Assembly: GCA_028679935.1 (NCBI GenBank)
Contig: JAJRAL010000030.1
Location: 1 to 13,040, forward strand
Direction of reading: 5' to 3'
DNA length: 13,040 bases
Origin: Methanomassiliicoccales archaeon
Lineage (GTDB): Archaea; Thermoplasmatota; Thermoplasmata; Methanomassiliicoccales; UBA472
In this document: positions 6,519-13,040 of the stretch, one piece after another
Layout of the letters: each line of letters opens with the position of its first letter
Position numbering within the stretch: the first letter of the stretch is position 1
Program-made: the position numbers and the translations under genes
Notes under the pieces: model-generated
The model's input: the letters and a program-made list of their open reading frames with translations, nothing else
Databases searched by the model: none
What the model was told of the DNA's origin: nothing

Positions 6519-9500
6519 TCACTGCAGCAGCGGGGGCATCGAGAGCGCGGGGTGGTCGACCTTCGTCATCCACTCCACAAGGCCTTCCGCGTCCGTGGTC
6601 ACCGTCTCGTCGGCGATCTTGTCCACGAAGTCGGGCACGCCCAGCTCCTCCGCCCTTCGCTCCAGCGAATCCATCATCTGCGCCTTCAGCTCCTTGGGCA
6701 TCCAGGCGATGCGCAGGAAGCCGCCGTCCGCGGAGATGAACTTCTTGCTCAATATGTATTTCCGGCCGATGCCGATGAAGCCCGGCGTCTGCTTGCCTCC
6801 GCCGATGCTCCCGGCAAGGGTGGAGAACTTCATCCCCACCGGCGTCATGCTGGGGAACTCGCGGTTGACCAGGACGACCGCCTGCGCATCCGCGGTCATG
6901 GCCGCGATGACCTCGAAGCAGCCACAGCTGGTCATCGGATCCTCCATCATGGTGTAGGCGTTGAAGCGCTCCAGCTTGTGATGCGAGAGCTCGAAGACCG
7001 CCTCGTTCACGCCCCTCCACTGACCTTTGACCGGATCGATCGTCTCGCCCTTCAGTATCGGCTGGTTCGGACCGGTCGGTGCTATCTCCTTTCCCGCCTT
7101 CGCGTCGAGCCAGCTTACCGCACCGCAGAGGCCTAGGCGCTCAGGCGTGACGATGCAAACGTGATCTGCTGCGAACGATTGACAAAGCGTGCATGAGAAA
7201 GCCGTGTCGACCGCCTCGTCCGTCAACCCCGCGAGCCGCTCATCCCTCGCCTTGTACTTCACCTTCGCTTGGGGCATCAGTTCCTCGATCTTCGCTCCGT
7301 CGGTAATGATCGACACCTGCACCCGGGAGACGATGTTCCCGAACTCCGCCTTCAGCTTTGTGATCAGGATGTCGCCGAAATGCTTGAAGCGCAGTCCGGC
7401 ACCGACGGAGTTCTTGCTCAGCCGGATCCAGATCGTGTTCCTCTGGCCGGTGTGCCACGCGCCCTCCGCGAAGTTGATGAACTGGTGGATGCGGCGCTCC
7501 AGGACGGATTCGAAGTCCTCCTGCATCTTCTTGCCGTAGACGTCGACGAGGATCGCGAGCGGGGTCTTGCCTCCCTCCGTCATCCCGTCCACGTCCATTC
7601 CGATGACCGTGATCCTCCCGTCTTCGACCTGGTCCTCGGGAAGCATGCGCAGCAGTTCGAACGCGGTCGTCTTCGACGCGCCCCCGGCCTCGATGTACGT
7701 TTCCGGCCTGCGGACCGTCTCGCCTTCGAAGGCGGGTCCGTACGCGACAGGGATGCTCACCGGCGCCAGCTTGACCTGAATCCCACGGAGCTCGATCGCG
7801 GTCTGGACCATGCGCTCGTAATCGGGCTGCGGGATGTACTTCTCCGGAATCGCCTCGATCGGTTGGTCCGTGATCGTCGGTGAGCCGTTCAGCAGCACCG
7901 CGAACTCGGCCGCGGCCTTTATCGCGTCTATCGGTCCGAGCTGGAGCACGAACACCTTGGGCCTTTTCTTCAGGTAGTTCTGGAGGCGCTCCCTGTCGCC
8001 CCTCTGGACGTTGCCGAACGTGAGCGCGGCGCGGATGGCGAAATTCAGCCCGTGGATCACCTGGGTGAACTCCCCGACCGGGTACAGCATAGCATCCAGG
8101 CCTATGCGGATCCCCTCGTCCCTGAGCTGGCGGATCGTGTCGAACGAGGCGATGATGAGCATGCCCTTCGACTGACAGTCGCGCACGATCCTGGCGAGCT
8201 TCTTCGGGTCCGAGGCCGTCCCGACAAGCACCGCGGCGCCCGGAATCGTGTCGTCGACAAAGGCGATTCCCAGCTCGCGCAGGACCTTGTCCGGGATGAA
8301 GCCGCAATATGGAGTCCCTTCGTATGGCCTCTCGCGCTCCGCGTACTTCAGCGCCTCGATCAGCTCAGCGGCGACCATCGTAGCCTCACCGGCCGCGAGC
8401 GCGTTCTCGTACGTGGGCTCATGTCTGATGATCGACATAGCCTCGGCGAGGACCGGCGGCAGATCGCCGAGCCGGTGGACCTCCTTGCCTTCCCAGGCGA
8501 GTATCGATGGTAGAGAGTAGCCGGTCTCGGGGAACTCGACCTTCTTATCGCAACCGTGGAGTTCTATCGCACGGGAGAGCAGGAGACGGGCGTAGCCGGT
8601 GGCTATTGTCGCGCCATCAATCGCCAGCTGGAACAGCTCGTCCTTCTCCAACGATGGCCCACCGGGCACCTCGTAGGTGTTCGAACATCCGAGCTTCCAG
8701 CGCCTCCTCTCCAGCTCGTTGAGAAGCTTCTTCCCGGCCTCGACCGGGTCGGGTTCGAAGATGAAGCGTCCGCCAAAGACGTCGCCAGCGGTATTGACTA
8801 GGATCTCCGTGACCAGTCGAGAGTCAATGGGATTGACGGCGCCGATATGGACGGTGAGCCCGAGCGTCACGCACCATGTGCCAATGGAAATGGTTTTCTC
8901 ATGGTTCGCCTCTGGGGCGGAAACGACGAAGGGAATCGAATCGACGTCGACTTTAAGGTGCTTCGCCAGCTCCGTTGCGAGGTTCATCGCTCTGGTGTTG
9001 TCGACGCAAGAACCGATGTGCCAGACAGGAGGTAGCGCGACGCCGTTTGCGTTCTCCAGATCGCGAATGAACTTCTTGAGACCGGGACCTGAATAGGTCT
9101 TCGTCGCGCCGGACGAGAAAAAACCGTTCTCGGCAAGTGCTCCGGCGGCGCGGCCCGTCGCCAGGACGAGAACGTCGTTTTCGAGAAGCTCCTTCGCGAT
9201 TGTAACGTGCTTCAGGTTCTGTTCGGTCCTTTGATTGTTGCAGCCGGTCATCAGCGCGATGCCTCGGAGCTGTCCTGCCTCGATCGCCCCGATGAGAACC
9301 TGCAAGGGATCGTCCGGGGAGAGTCTTGAGAGGAGATCCGTGATCTGCTCGAGGCTGAACCCGGTTATGACCTCCGACTTGACGTCTGGAATGATGACCT
9401 TGGACGGATCCCGGTGCTTGTACGCCTCGATTGCCAGGCGGATGATTGCCCTGGCGTTCTCCTCCGCCTCCTTCTTGAACTGAACGTGGGTATCGAACGG

Positions 9501-10535
9501 CATGTGCACGTCGCACGTCGTCGTGGTCATCTCGCTGTGCGCGCAATGGCACCCCTCGACCAAGGAGGGCAAGATGCACTGGTGGTCCGCCACGAGTAGG
9601 TCGACCGCTCCGGTTGCGAGCGCCAGCTCCTGAGAGGAGAAGTGTACCGCGAGGGCGACGCCCTTCCTCTTGAGCGTATCATTGCCAGTACAGCAAATGC
9701 CCACCACGTTGATGCCCTTGGCCCCAGCGACCTTCGCCTCGTCATCTAGCTCGCGCGCAACATCGACCAACACCTCGCTAAGCAGCGGGTTGTGGCCGTG
9801 GATGGCGATGTTCACCTCGTCCTTCTTGAGCGCGCCAAGGTTGCCGAAGGCGCGCACCAATCTCGGCGTGCCGAAGAATGCGTCGGAAAGATCAGTCGAG
9901 ATCTGCATACCATCATAGTCGGCGATGGCACAGGCTATGCTCCCGAACAGTAGCGAGATCGGGTCGGCATCGCTGCCCGGCGAGGTTCGGTGCATCGCGT
10001 CCGAGATTGCGCGGTCGATGCTGGTCGGTAGCAAACCATGGCGGTCCAGCAATGCCCGTCTCGCCTCGGTAATCGTGCTAGTTGTGAACTTGAGCGGCCT
10101 TTCCTCGAAGCGCGAGTAGTCTTCGAGCGCCTCTTCGATCACCAACCGGACGAGTTCCTCCTTCCCTTTTCCTGAGGGGTCGATACCCAACCGCTTGGCA
10201 ATTTCCACCAGTTTCTCTGGGTCCTCGATCGAGTGCGGGCTTGCGCGCTCTTCAGGAACGGCTCGGAATGTCTCATCAATGTGACGGATTCGGTTCCTCG
10301 CGACGACGGTGTAATCGCGCGACCCGCAGACGCCGGTGGTCGGCCGTGCAATGTACTGGTTCAAGCGGCAGGGGCCCCTGAGGCAGTTGTTACAGCACAA
10401 CCCGAACTCTCCGAAGTCGCATTGCACCTCGCTGAACCTGTCCCAGGCCGTCTTGGCCTGCTTCTTCCCGTCGACCTCGTACGTATTCGCTGGTCCAGGA
10501 TTGTCGCTCTTCTGTTCTTCACCTTCGGAAACCAT
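6519..10535 (-). CDS. acsA-acsB: Fused carbon monoxide dehydrogenase-acetyl-CoA synthase (CODH-ACS) single polypeptide
   Basis: One uninterrupted frame of 1338 residues. Residues 1 to about 616 are a CooS/AcsA-type Ni-CODH: Cys39 and Cys47 (D-cluster), Cys48, Cys51, Cys56 and Cys70 (B-cluster), and C-cluster positions His248, Cys282, Cys320, Cys432 and Cys510, with catalytic Lys547 in HEK. Two expected elements are absent: the C-cluster cysteine of the TGC motif is Arg462, and the histidine-ladder segment after about residue 81 is replaced. After a linker of roughly 17 residues, about 634-1338 is full-length bacterial AcsB with its N-terminal CODH-contact domain. A-cluster ligands Cys1115, Cys1118, Cys1127, Cys1137 and the Cys1204-Gly-Cys1206 motif are intact. 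ACS joins CO, a methyl group from CFeSP and CoA into acetyl-CoA. The start ATG has AGGAG 7 nt upstream. CODH and ACS are usually separate genes. Confidence 0.93.
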   Translation of the reverse strand: MVSEGEEQKSDNPGPANTYEVDGKKQAKTAWDRFSEVQCDFGEFGLCCNNCLRGPCRLNQYIARPTTGVCGSRDYTVVARNRIRHIDETFRAVPEERASPHSIEDPEKLVEIAKRLGIDPSGKGKEELVRLVIEEALEDYSRFEERPLKFTTSTITEARRALLDRHGLLPTSIDRAISDAMHRTSPGSDADPISLLFGSIACAIADYDGMQISTDLSDAFFGTPRLVRAFGNLGALKKDEVNIAIHGHNPLLSEVLVDVARELDDEAKVAGAKGINVVGICCTGNDTLKRKGVALAVHFSSQELALATGAVDLLVADHQCILPSLVEGCHCAHSEMTTTTCDVHMPFDTHVQFKKEAEENARAIIRLAIEAYKHRDPSKVIIPDVKSEVITGFSLEQITDLLSRLSPDDPLQVLIGAIEAGQLRGIALMTGCNNQRTEQNLKHVTIAKELLENDVLVLATGRAAGALAENGFFSSGATKTYSGPGLKKFIRDLENANGVALPPVWHIGSCVDNTRAMNLATELAKHLKVDVDSIPFVVSAPEANHEKTISIGTWCVTLGLTVHIGAVNPIDSRLVTEILVNTAGDVFGGRFIFEPDPVEAGKKLLNELERRRWKLGCSNTYEVPGGPSLEKDELFQLAIDGATIATGYARLLLSRAIELHGCDKKVEFPETGYSLPSILAWEGKEVHRLGDLPPVLAEAMSIIRHEPTYENALAAGEATMVAAELIEALKYAERERPYEGTPYCGFIPDKVLRELGIAFVDDTIPGAAVLVGTASDPKKLARIVRDCQSKGMLIIASFDTIRQLRDEGIRIGLDAMLYPVGEFTQVIHGLNFAIRAALTFGNVQRGDRERLQNYLKKRPKVFVLQLGPIDAIKAAAEFAVLLNGSPTITDQPIEAIPEKYIPQPDYERMVQTAIELRGIQVKLAPVSIPVAYGPAFEGETVRRPETYIEAGGASKTTAFELLRMLPEDQVEDGRITVIGMDVDGMTEGGKTPLAILVDVYGKKMQEDFESVLERRIHQFINFAEGAWHTGQRNTIWIRLSKNSVGAGLRFKHFGDILITKLKAEFGNIVSRVQVSIITDGAKIEELMPQAKVKYKARDERLAGLTDEAVDTAFSCTLCQSFAADHVCIVTPERLGLCGAVSWLDAKAGKEIAPTGPNQPILKGETIDPVKGQWRGVNEAVFELSHHKLERFNAYTMMEDPMTSCGCFEVIAAMTADAQAVVLVNREFPSMTPVGMKFSTLAGSIGGGKQTPGFIGIGRKYILSKKFISADGGFLRIAWMPKELKAQMMDSLERRAEELGVPDFVDKIADETVTTDAEGLVEWMTKVDHPALSMPPLLQ

Positions 10536-10542
10536 CGCGTCT

Positions 10543-10547
10543 CTCCT
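10543..10547 (-). promoter_or_regulatory. Shine-Dalgarno site of the CODH-ACS fusion gene
   Basis: AGGAG on the minus strand lies 7 nt before the ATG at 10535 and supports this start. Unlike the plus-strand methyltransferase gene, this operon therefore appears to be led rather than leaderless, with a leader of about 25 nt from the predicted transcript start. Confidence 0.65.
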
Positions 10548-10561
10548 GAGCGATTGGAAAC

Positions 10562-10575
10562 GGCATTCAAACGCC
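10562..10575. promoter_or_regulatory. Inverted repeat at the predicted transcript start of the CODH-ACS operon (possible operator)
   Basis: GGCATTCAAACGCC is an imperfect dyad of the form GGCnTTnnAAnGCC (10 of 14 positions symmetric). It falls between the TATA box at 10581-10590 and the predicted minus-strand start near 10559, a position where a bound repressor would block an archaeal promoter. No second copy was noticed elsewhere in the window. It could be chance. Confidence 0.3.
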
Positions 10576-10580
10576 TAGTG

Positions 10581-10590
10581 TTATAAAAAG
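10581..10590 (-). promoter_or_regulatory. TATA box of the CODH-ACS operon
   Basis: Minus-strand CTTTTTATAA is the clearest TATA-like element of the window, set in otherwise GC-rich sequence. Its centre near 10585 predicts a transcript start around 10559, giving a leader of about 25 nt that holds the AGGAG site. The adjacent GC palindrome GCCCCGGGGC (10596-10605) lies just upstream, where a BRE would be expected, but is not BRE-like. Confidence 0.6.
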
Positions 10591-10685
10591 CCCTTGCCCC
10601 GGGGCCCCATCATGGGTACGAAAGGACTCGCTTCGCCTCGCAAAGCTTACTACCGCGGGAGGGGCTCGGGAATCGGGGTCGGATC

Positions 10686-11612
10686 ATGAGGAAAGGATCA
10701 GAGAAGCTCGCGCACACCTACTCGATCGTCGCCATGGATGAGAAGACCGGGGAGATCGGCGTGGCGGTCCAGTCTCATTGGTTCTCGGTCGGCTCGGTTG
10801 TCAGCTGGGGCGAGGCCGGTGTCGGGGTGGTCGCGACCCAGGCGATGGTCAACCCCGCCTTCGGACCGAAGGGCATCGAGATGCTCAAGGCAGGGATGCG
10901 TCCGGCCGAGATCGTCAAGTTGCTCACCAAGGAGGACGAGGGCAGGGAGATGAGGCAGCTCGCGGTTTTGAACGCGAACGGTCAGGTGGCCACCTACACA
11001 GGCCATCGCTGCATCGCCGAGGCCGGTCACGCCGTTGGCAAGGGCTACTCCTGCCAGGCGAACATGATGCTAAAGGACACGGTCTGGACGGCGATGGCGA
11101 AGGCGTTCGAGAGCTCCACTGCCCCATTGCCGGAGAGGCTCCTCGCGGCGCTCGAGGCCGCTCAGGTGGAGGGCGGGGACATCAGAGGGAAGCAATCCGC
11201 CTCGATGCTGGTGTTCAAGGGAGTCGCCTCGGAGAAGCCCTGGGACGACAAGCTCGTCGACCTTAGGGTGGACGACAGCCCGAGACCGCTGGTGGAACTG
11301 AAGAGGATCCTCACGATACACCGCGCCTATGAGAAGATGAACCAGGGCGACGTCGAGATGGAAAAGGGTGACATGCGGGCCGCGATGGACTGCTACTCCG
11401 TCGCGGAGAAGATGTTCCCCGAGAACCTGGAGATGAGGTTCTGGCAGGGGGTGACGCTGGCGAACAACGGAAAGATGAAGGAGGCGTCGGCGGTCCTCGC
11501 TCCAGTCTTCAAGAAGGACATGAACTGGCGCACCCTGATGGAGAGACTCCCCAAGGCGGGGTTGCTCAAGGTGGATCCGAAGGAATTGGGAACTCGTCGG
11601 GGCAAGGGATAA
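10686..11612 (+). CDS. DUF1028 Ntn-hydrolase-type protein with a C-terminal repeat-like helical domain
   Basis: A 308-residue protein. Residues about 9-205 match DUF1028, a domain with an Ntn-hydrolase fold and no firmly assigned reaction: HTYSIVAMD (10-18), GEIGVAVQSHWFSVGSVV (22-39), WGEAGVGVVATQA (41-53), GKGYSCQANMM (118-128), GGDIRGKQSAS (163-173) and VDDSPRPLVELKRI (195-208). Thr11 or Ser13 could be an N-terminal nucleophile if the protein is processed, but that is unproven. Residues about 214-295 are helical with two TPR-like units (around 216-245 and 249-275). No signal peptide is visible, so it is probably cytoplasmic. The ribosome-binding site is weak (GGGG about 8 nt upstream). It runs divergently from the CODH-ACS operon and is followed 33 nt later by a permease on the same strand; the pair may be one unit in amino-acid or peptide turnover, which is inference. 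Confidence 0.85.
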   Translation: MRKGSEKLAHTYSIVAMDEKTGEIGVAVQSHWFSVGSVVSWGEAGVGVVATQAMVNPAFGPKGIEMLKAGMRPAEIVKLLTKEDEGREMRQLAVLNANGQVATYTGHRCIAEAGHAVGKGYSCQANMMLKDTVWTAMAKAFESSTAPLPERLLAALEAAQVEGGDIRGKQSASMLVFKGVASEKPWDDKLVDLRVDDSPRPLVELKRILTIHRAYEKMNQGDVEMEKGDMRAAMDCYSVAEKMFPENLEMRFWQGVTLANNGKMKEASAVLAPVFKKDMNWRTLMERLPKAGLLKVDPKELGTRRGKG

Positions 11613-11645
11613 AGGCAAGGCAGTGCGAGAGACCCCTGAGCGGAC

Positions 11646-12920
11646 GTGCCAGGACTAAAGGCCGAGCTGGGGTTCTTCGACGCATTCTCAATCGGCGTCG
11701 GCGCGATAATCGGGGCAGGCATATTCGTTGTCACTGGGGTCGCCGCTGGTCTCGCCGGTCCCGCCCTTCTGATATCCCTGCTAATCGCGGCTCTCGTCTC
11801 CGCCTTCACCGCTTTCAGCTTCGCCGAGCTCGCGTACTACATTCCAAAGGAGGGCGGAGGGTTCGAGTTCGCTCACGAACTCGTCTCTCCCCTTGGGGGG
11901 TTCATCGCCGGCTGGGCCTGGATCGTGGCGAACATTGTCACAGGGGCGGTCGTCGCCCTTGGCTTCGCGAGCTATCTCGCGCTCTACATTCCGTTGCCGG
12001 TGAACCTAATCGCCGCCGTGACCGTCGTCGCCTTGACCGCCGTGAATTACATCGGGGTCAAGGAGTCCGGACGGCTGAACGACGTCCTAGTGATCTTCAA
12101 GCTCGGCGTCCTGGTGATATTCGTCGTCATGGGCCTCGGCCTGGTCAAGACGAGCAACTTCACGCCATTCTTCACGAACGGGGCTGGCGGAGTGATGGAG
12201 GGCGCCGCCCTGATATTCTTCGCCTATTCAGGGTTTGGTCGGGTGGCCATGGTGAGCGAGGAGGTCAAAGACCCGAAGCGTACCGTCCCCAAGGCCACAC
12301 TGCTTTCTGTCTTGGTCGCCACGGTCGTCTATGTCGTCGTGGCCTTCGTAGCGATAGGCCTGGTAGGGGCGGACGCGCTCGCCGGCTCGGGCTCCCCTCT
12401 GGCGACGGCCGCTATTCCAGAGGGTTCGGGGGCGGTGGCACTCGTCACGCTCGCTGGCCTCGCTGCCACCATGAGCGTGCTTCTCACCACGCTCCTTGGC
12501 GTCTCCAGGATATCCTACGCGATGGCGAAGACGAAGGACCTTCCGAAGGCCTTGGCCAAGATCAACCCGAGGACCCAGGTTCCGGGTATCGCAATCGTTG
12601 CGTTCGGGGGCCTCACGGCCATTCTCGCTCTGAGCACCGACATCCTGTTCGCAGCGTCCATCTCGAACTTCGCGGCCATCATCTACTATGCCCTGGTGAA
12701 TGTCGCAGCGCTCAAGCTGCGCAAACCAGTCTACTCGAGGGCGATGCCGATCCTGGGGCTCATCACCTGCATGATCGTTGCCCTCTTCCTGCCACTAGAG
12801 GCAATAATCCTCGGAGCGGCGGCCGTCGGCGTTGGCACAGCCGTCCATCTGGCCTTCCGGAGACGGCACCCTCCTGAGGGGGTCGTCCACGAGCCCTCGT
12901 CTGTTGAGGTCACTCGATGA
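11646..12920 (+). CDS. APC-superfamily amino-acid permease
   Basis: A 424-residue integral membrane protein with about 12 hydrophobic segments. The first carries the APC signature GVGAIIGAGIFVVTG (residues 17-31), whose unwound glycine-rich stretch binds the amino group and carboxylate of the substrate. The loop motif SEEVKDPKRTVPKA (204-217) and the later RISYAMAKTKDLP are also typical of amino-acid/polyamine/organocation permeases. Substrate cannot be read from the sequence. The start is GTG at 11646: an in-frame TGA lies at 11637-11639 and the next ATG is far inside. No clear ribosome-binding site is present. It follows the DUF1028 gene by 33 nt and may share its transcript. Its last 11 bases overlap the 3' end of the converging biotin-carrier gene. 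Confidence 0.9.
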   Translation: MPGLKAELGFFDAFSIGVGAIIGAGIFVVTGVAAGLAGPALLISLLIAALVSAFTAFSFAELAYYIPKEGGGFEFAHELVSPLGGFIAGWAWIVANIVTGAVVALGFASYLALYIPLPVNLIAAVTVVALTAVNYIGVKESGRLNDVLVIFKLGVLVIFVVMGLGLVKTSNFTPFFTNGAGGVMEGAALIFFAYSGFGRVAMVSEEVKDPKRTVPKATLLSVLVATVVYVVVAFVAIGLVGADALAGSGSPLATAAIPEGSGAVALVTLAGLAATMSVLLTTLLGVSRISYAMAKTKDLPKALAKINPRTQVPGIAIVAFGGLTAILALSTDILFAASISNFAAIIYYALVNVAALKLRKPVYSRAMPILGLITCMIVALFLPLEAIILGAAAVGVGTAVHLAFRRRHPPEGVVHEPSSVEVTR

Positions 12921-13040
12921 TGACGAGAACCTTTCCACCCTCGACGGCCTCTCCCGGCTTGACCTTGATCTCCTTGACCTTGCCGTTGACGCCGGCGAGG
13001 ATCTCGTTCTCCATCTTCATCGCCTCGAGGATGAGGAGCG
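12910..13040 (-). CDS. Biotin carrier (biotinyl) domain, C-terminal end only
   Basis: The last 42 residues of a biotin/lipoyl-attachment domain, read on the minus strand to a TGA at 12912-12910. The biotinylation motif EAMKMEN is present, with the lysine that carries biotin, and the typical closing strands GVNGKVKEIKVKPGEAVEGGKVLVII follow in several short pieces. It is either a small carrier subunit or the tail of a larger protein such as an archaeal acyl-CoA carboxylase, pyruvate carboxylase B subunit or oxaloacetate decarboxylase alpha chain; the window ends before this can be decided. An acetyl-CoA or pyruvate carboxylase would fit downstream use of acetyl-CoA from the neighbouring locus, but this is inference. 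Confidence 0.88.
   Translation of the reverse strand, partial: LLILEAMKMENEILAGVNGKVKEIKVKPGEAVEGGKVLVIIE

Noticed and set aside
6204..7136. Plus-strand frame of 310 residues antisense to acsD and the ACS half
   Set aside because: Shadow of genes on the other strand, with no recognisable domain, promoter or ribosome-binding site.
7240..8307. Long minus-strand frame of 355 residues overlapping the ACS half
   Set aside because: It is a shadow of the fusion gene in another frame, with low-complexity Arg/Gly/Asp composition. The fusion frame carries all the conserved motifs.
8660..8690. Internal GTG (Val623) as a separate start for ACS, making the fusion only apparent
   Set aside because: No stop codon ends the CODH frame before it, and there is no convincing ribosome-binding site. 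The frame continues directly from CODH into ACS, so a fusion is the simplest reading, though an additional internal start cannot be fully excluded.
10225..10300. Frameshift sequencing error as the cause of the missing CODH histidine segment
   Set aside because: Translation of the other frames here does not give the AAGAAxHSxH motif, and the correct frame has good homology on both sides. A compensated in-frame change is more likely.
10596..10608. GC palindromes GCCCCGGGGC and GGGGCCCC next to the TATA box
   Set aside because: Short runs of G and C in GC-rich DNA readily form such palindromes. There is no loop, T-tract or second copy to support a terminator or operator.

Overview
The window is gene-dense, GC-rich DNA. 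It most likely comes from an archaeon, perhaps a Thermoplasmatota-like lineage. The evidence is TATA-type elements (TTTAT, TTTTTATA) about 27-29 nt ahead of apparent leaderless starts or short leaders, Shine-Dalgarno sites ahead of internal operon genes, and heavy use of AGG arginine codons. The taxon is an inference; no rRNA or tRNA is present to fix it.

Layout. Positions 1-345 (minus): the N-terminal part of a cation diffusion facilitator, cut by the window edge. Positions 413-2296 (plus): a RACo/AcsV-type corrinoid-protein activator. Positions 2429-4209 (plus): a two-gene operon of a core-MetE-like methionine synthase and a CooC/AcsF nickel-insertion ATPase, overlapping by ATGA and driven by a clear TATA box. 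Positions 10535-4224 (minus): a three-gene operon of a 1338-residue CODH-ACS fusion, then AcsD/CdhD, then AcsC/CdhE, with almost no spacing. The two operons converge, with 14 bases between stop codons. Positions 10686-12920 (plus): a DUF1028 Ntn-hydrolase-type protein and an APC amino-acid permease. Positions 12910-13040 (minus): the C-terminal end of a biotin carrier domain.

How the genes fit. The central 10 kb is a self-contained carbonyl-branch Wood-Ljungdahl island: acetyl-CoA synthase, both corrinoid iron-sulfur protein (CFeSP) subunits, the ATP-dependent activator that re-reduces the corrinoid, a nickel-insertion ATPase, and a methyltransferase that could move the CFeSP methyl group to homocysteine. 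All core subunits resemble the bacterial AcsA/B/C/D forms rather than the methanogen CdhA-E forms.

The most unusual feature is the fusion protein. CODH and ACS are one continuous reading frame. The ACS half keeps every A-cluster ligand at the same spacing as Moorella AcsB. The CODH half keeps the B- and D-cluster cysteines, but one C-cluster cysteine (CODH-II Cys476) is arginine, and the histidine-ladder segment around CODH-II His93 is missing through an in-frame change. This suggests a CODH domain that is inactive or altered at its CO2/CO site but kept as scaffold and electron relay for ACS. Family comparisons were made from memory, without running alignments.

Intergenic stretches are all under 300 bases: 346-412 and 10536-10685 are divergent promoter regions; 2297-2428 holds a promoter; 4210-4223 and 11613-11645 hold nothing recognisable. 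No RNA gene, CRISPR array, insertion sequence or origin was seen.
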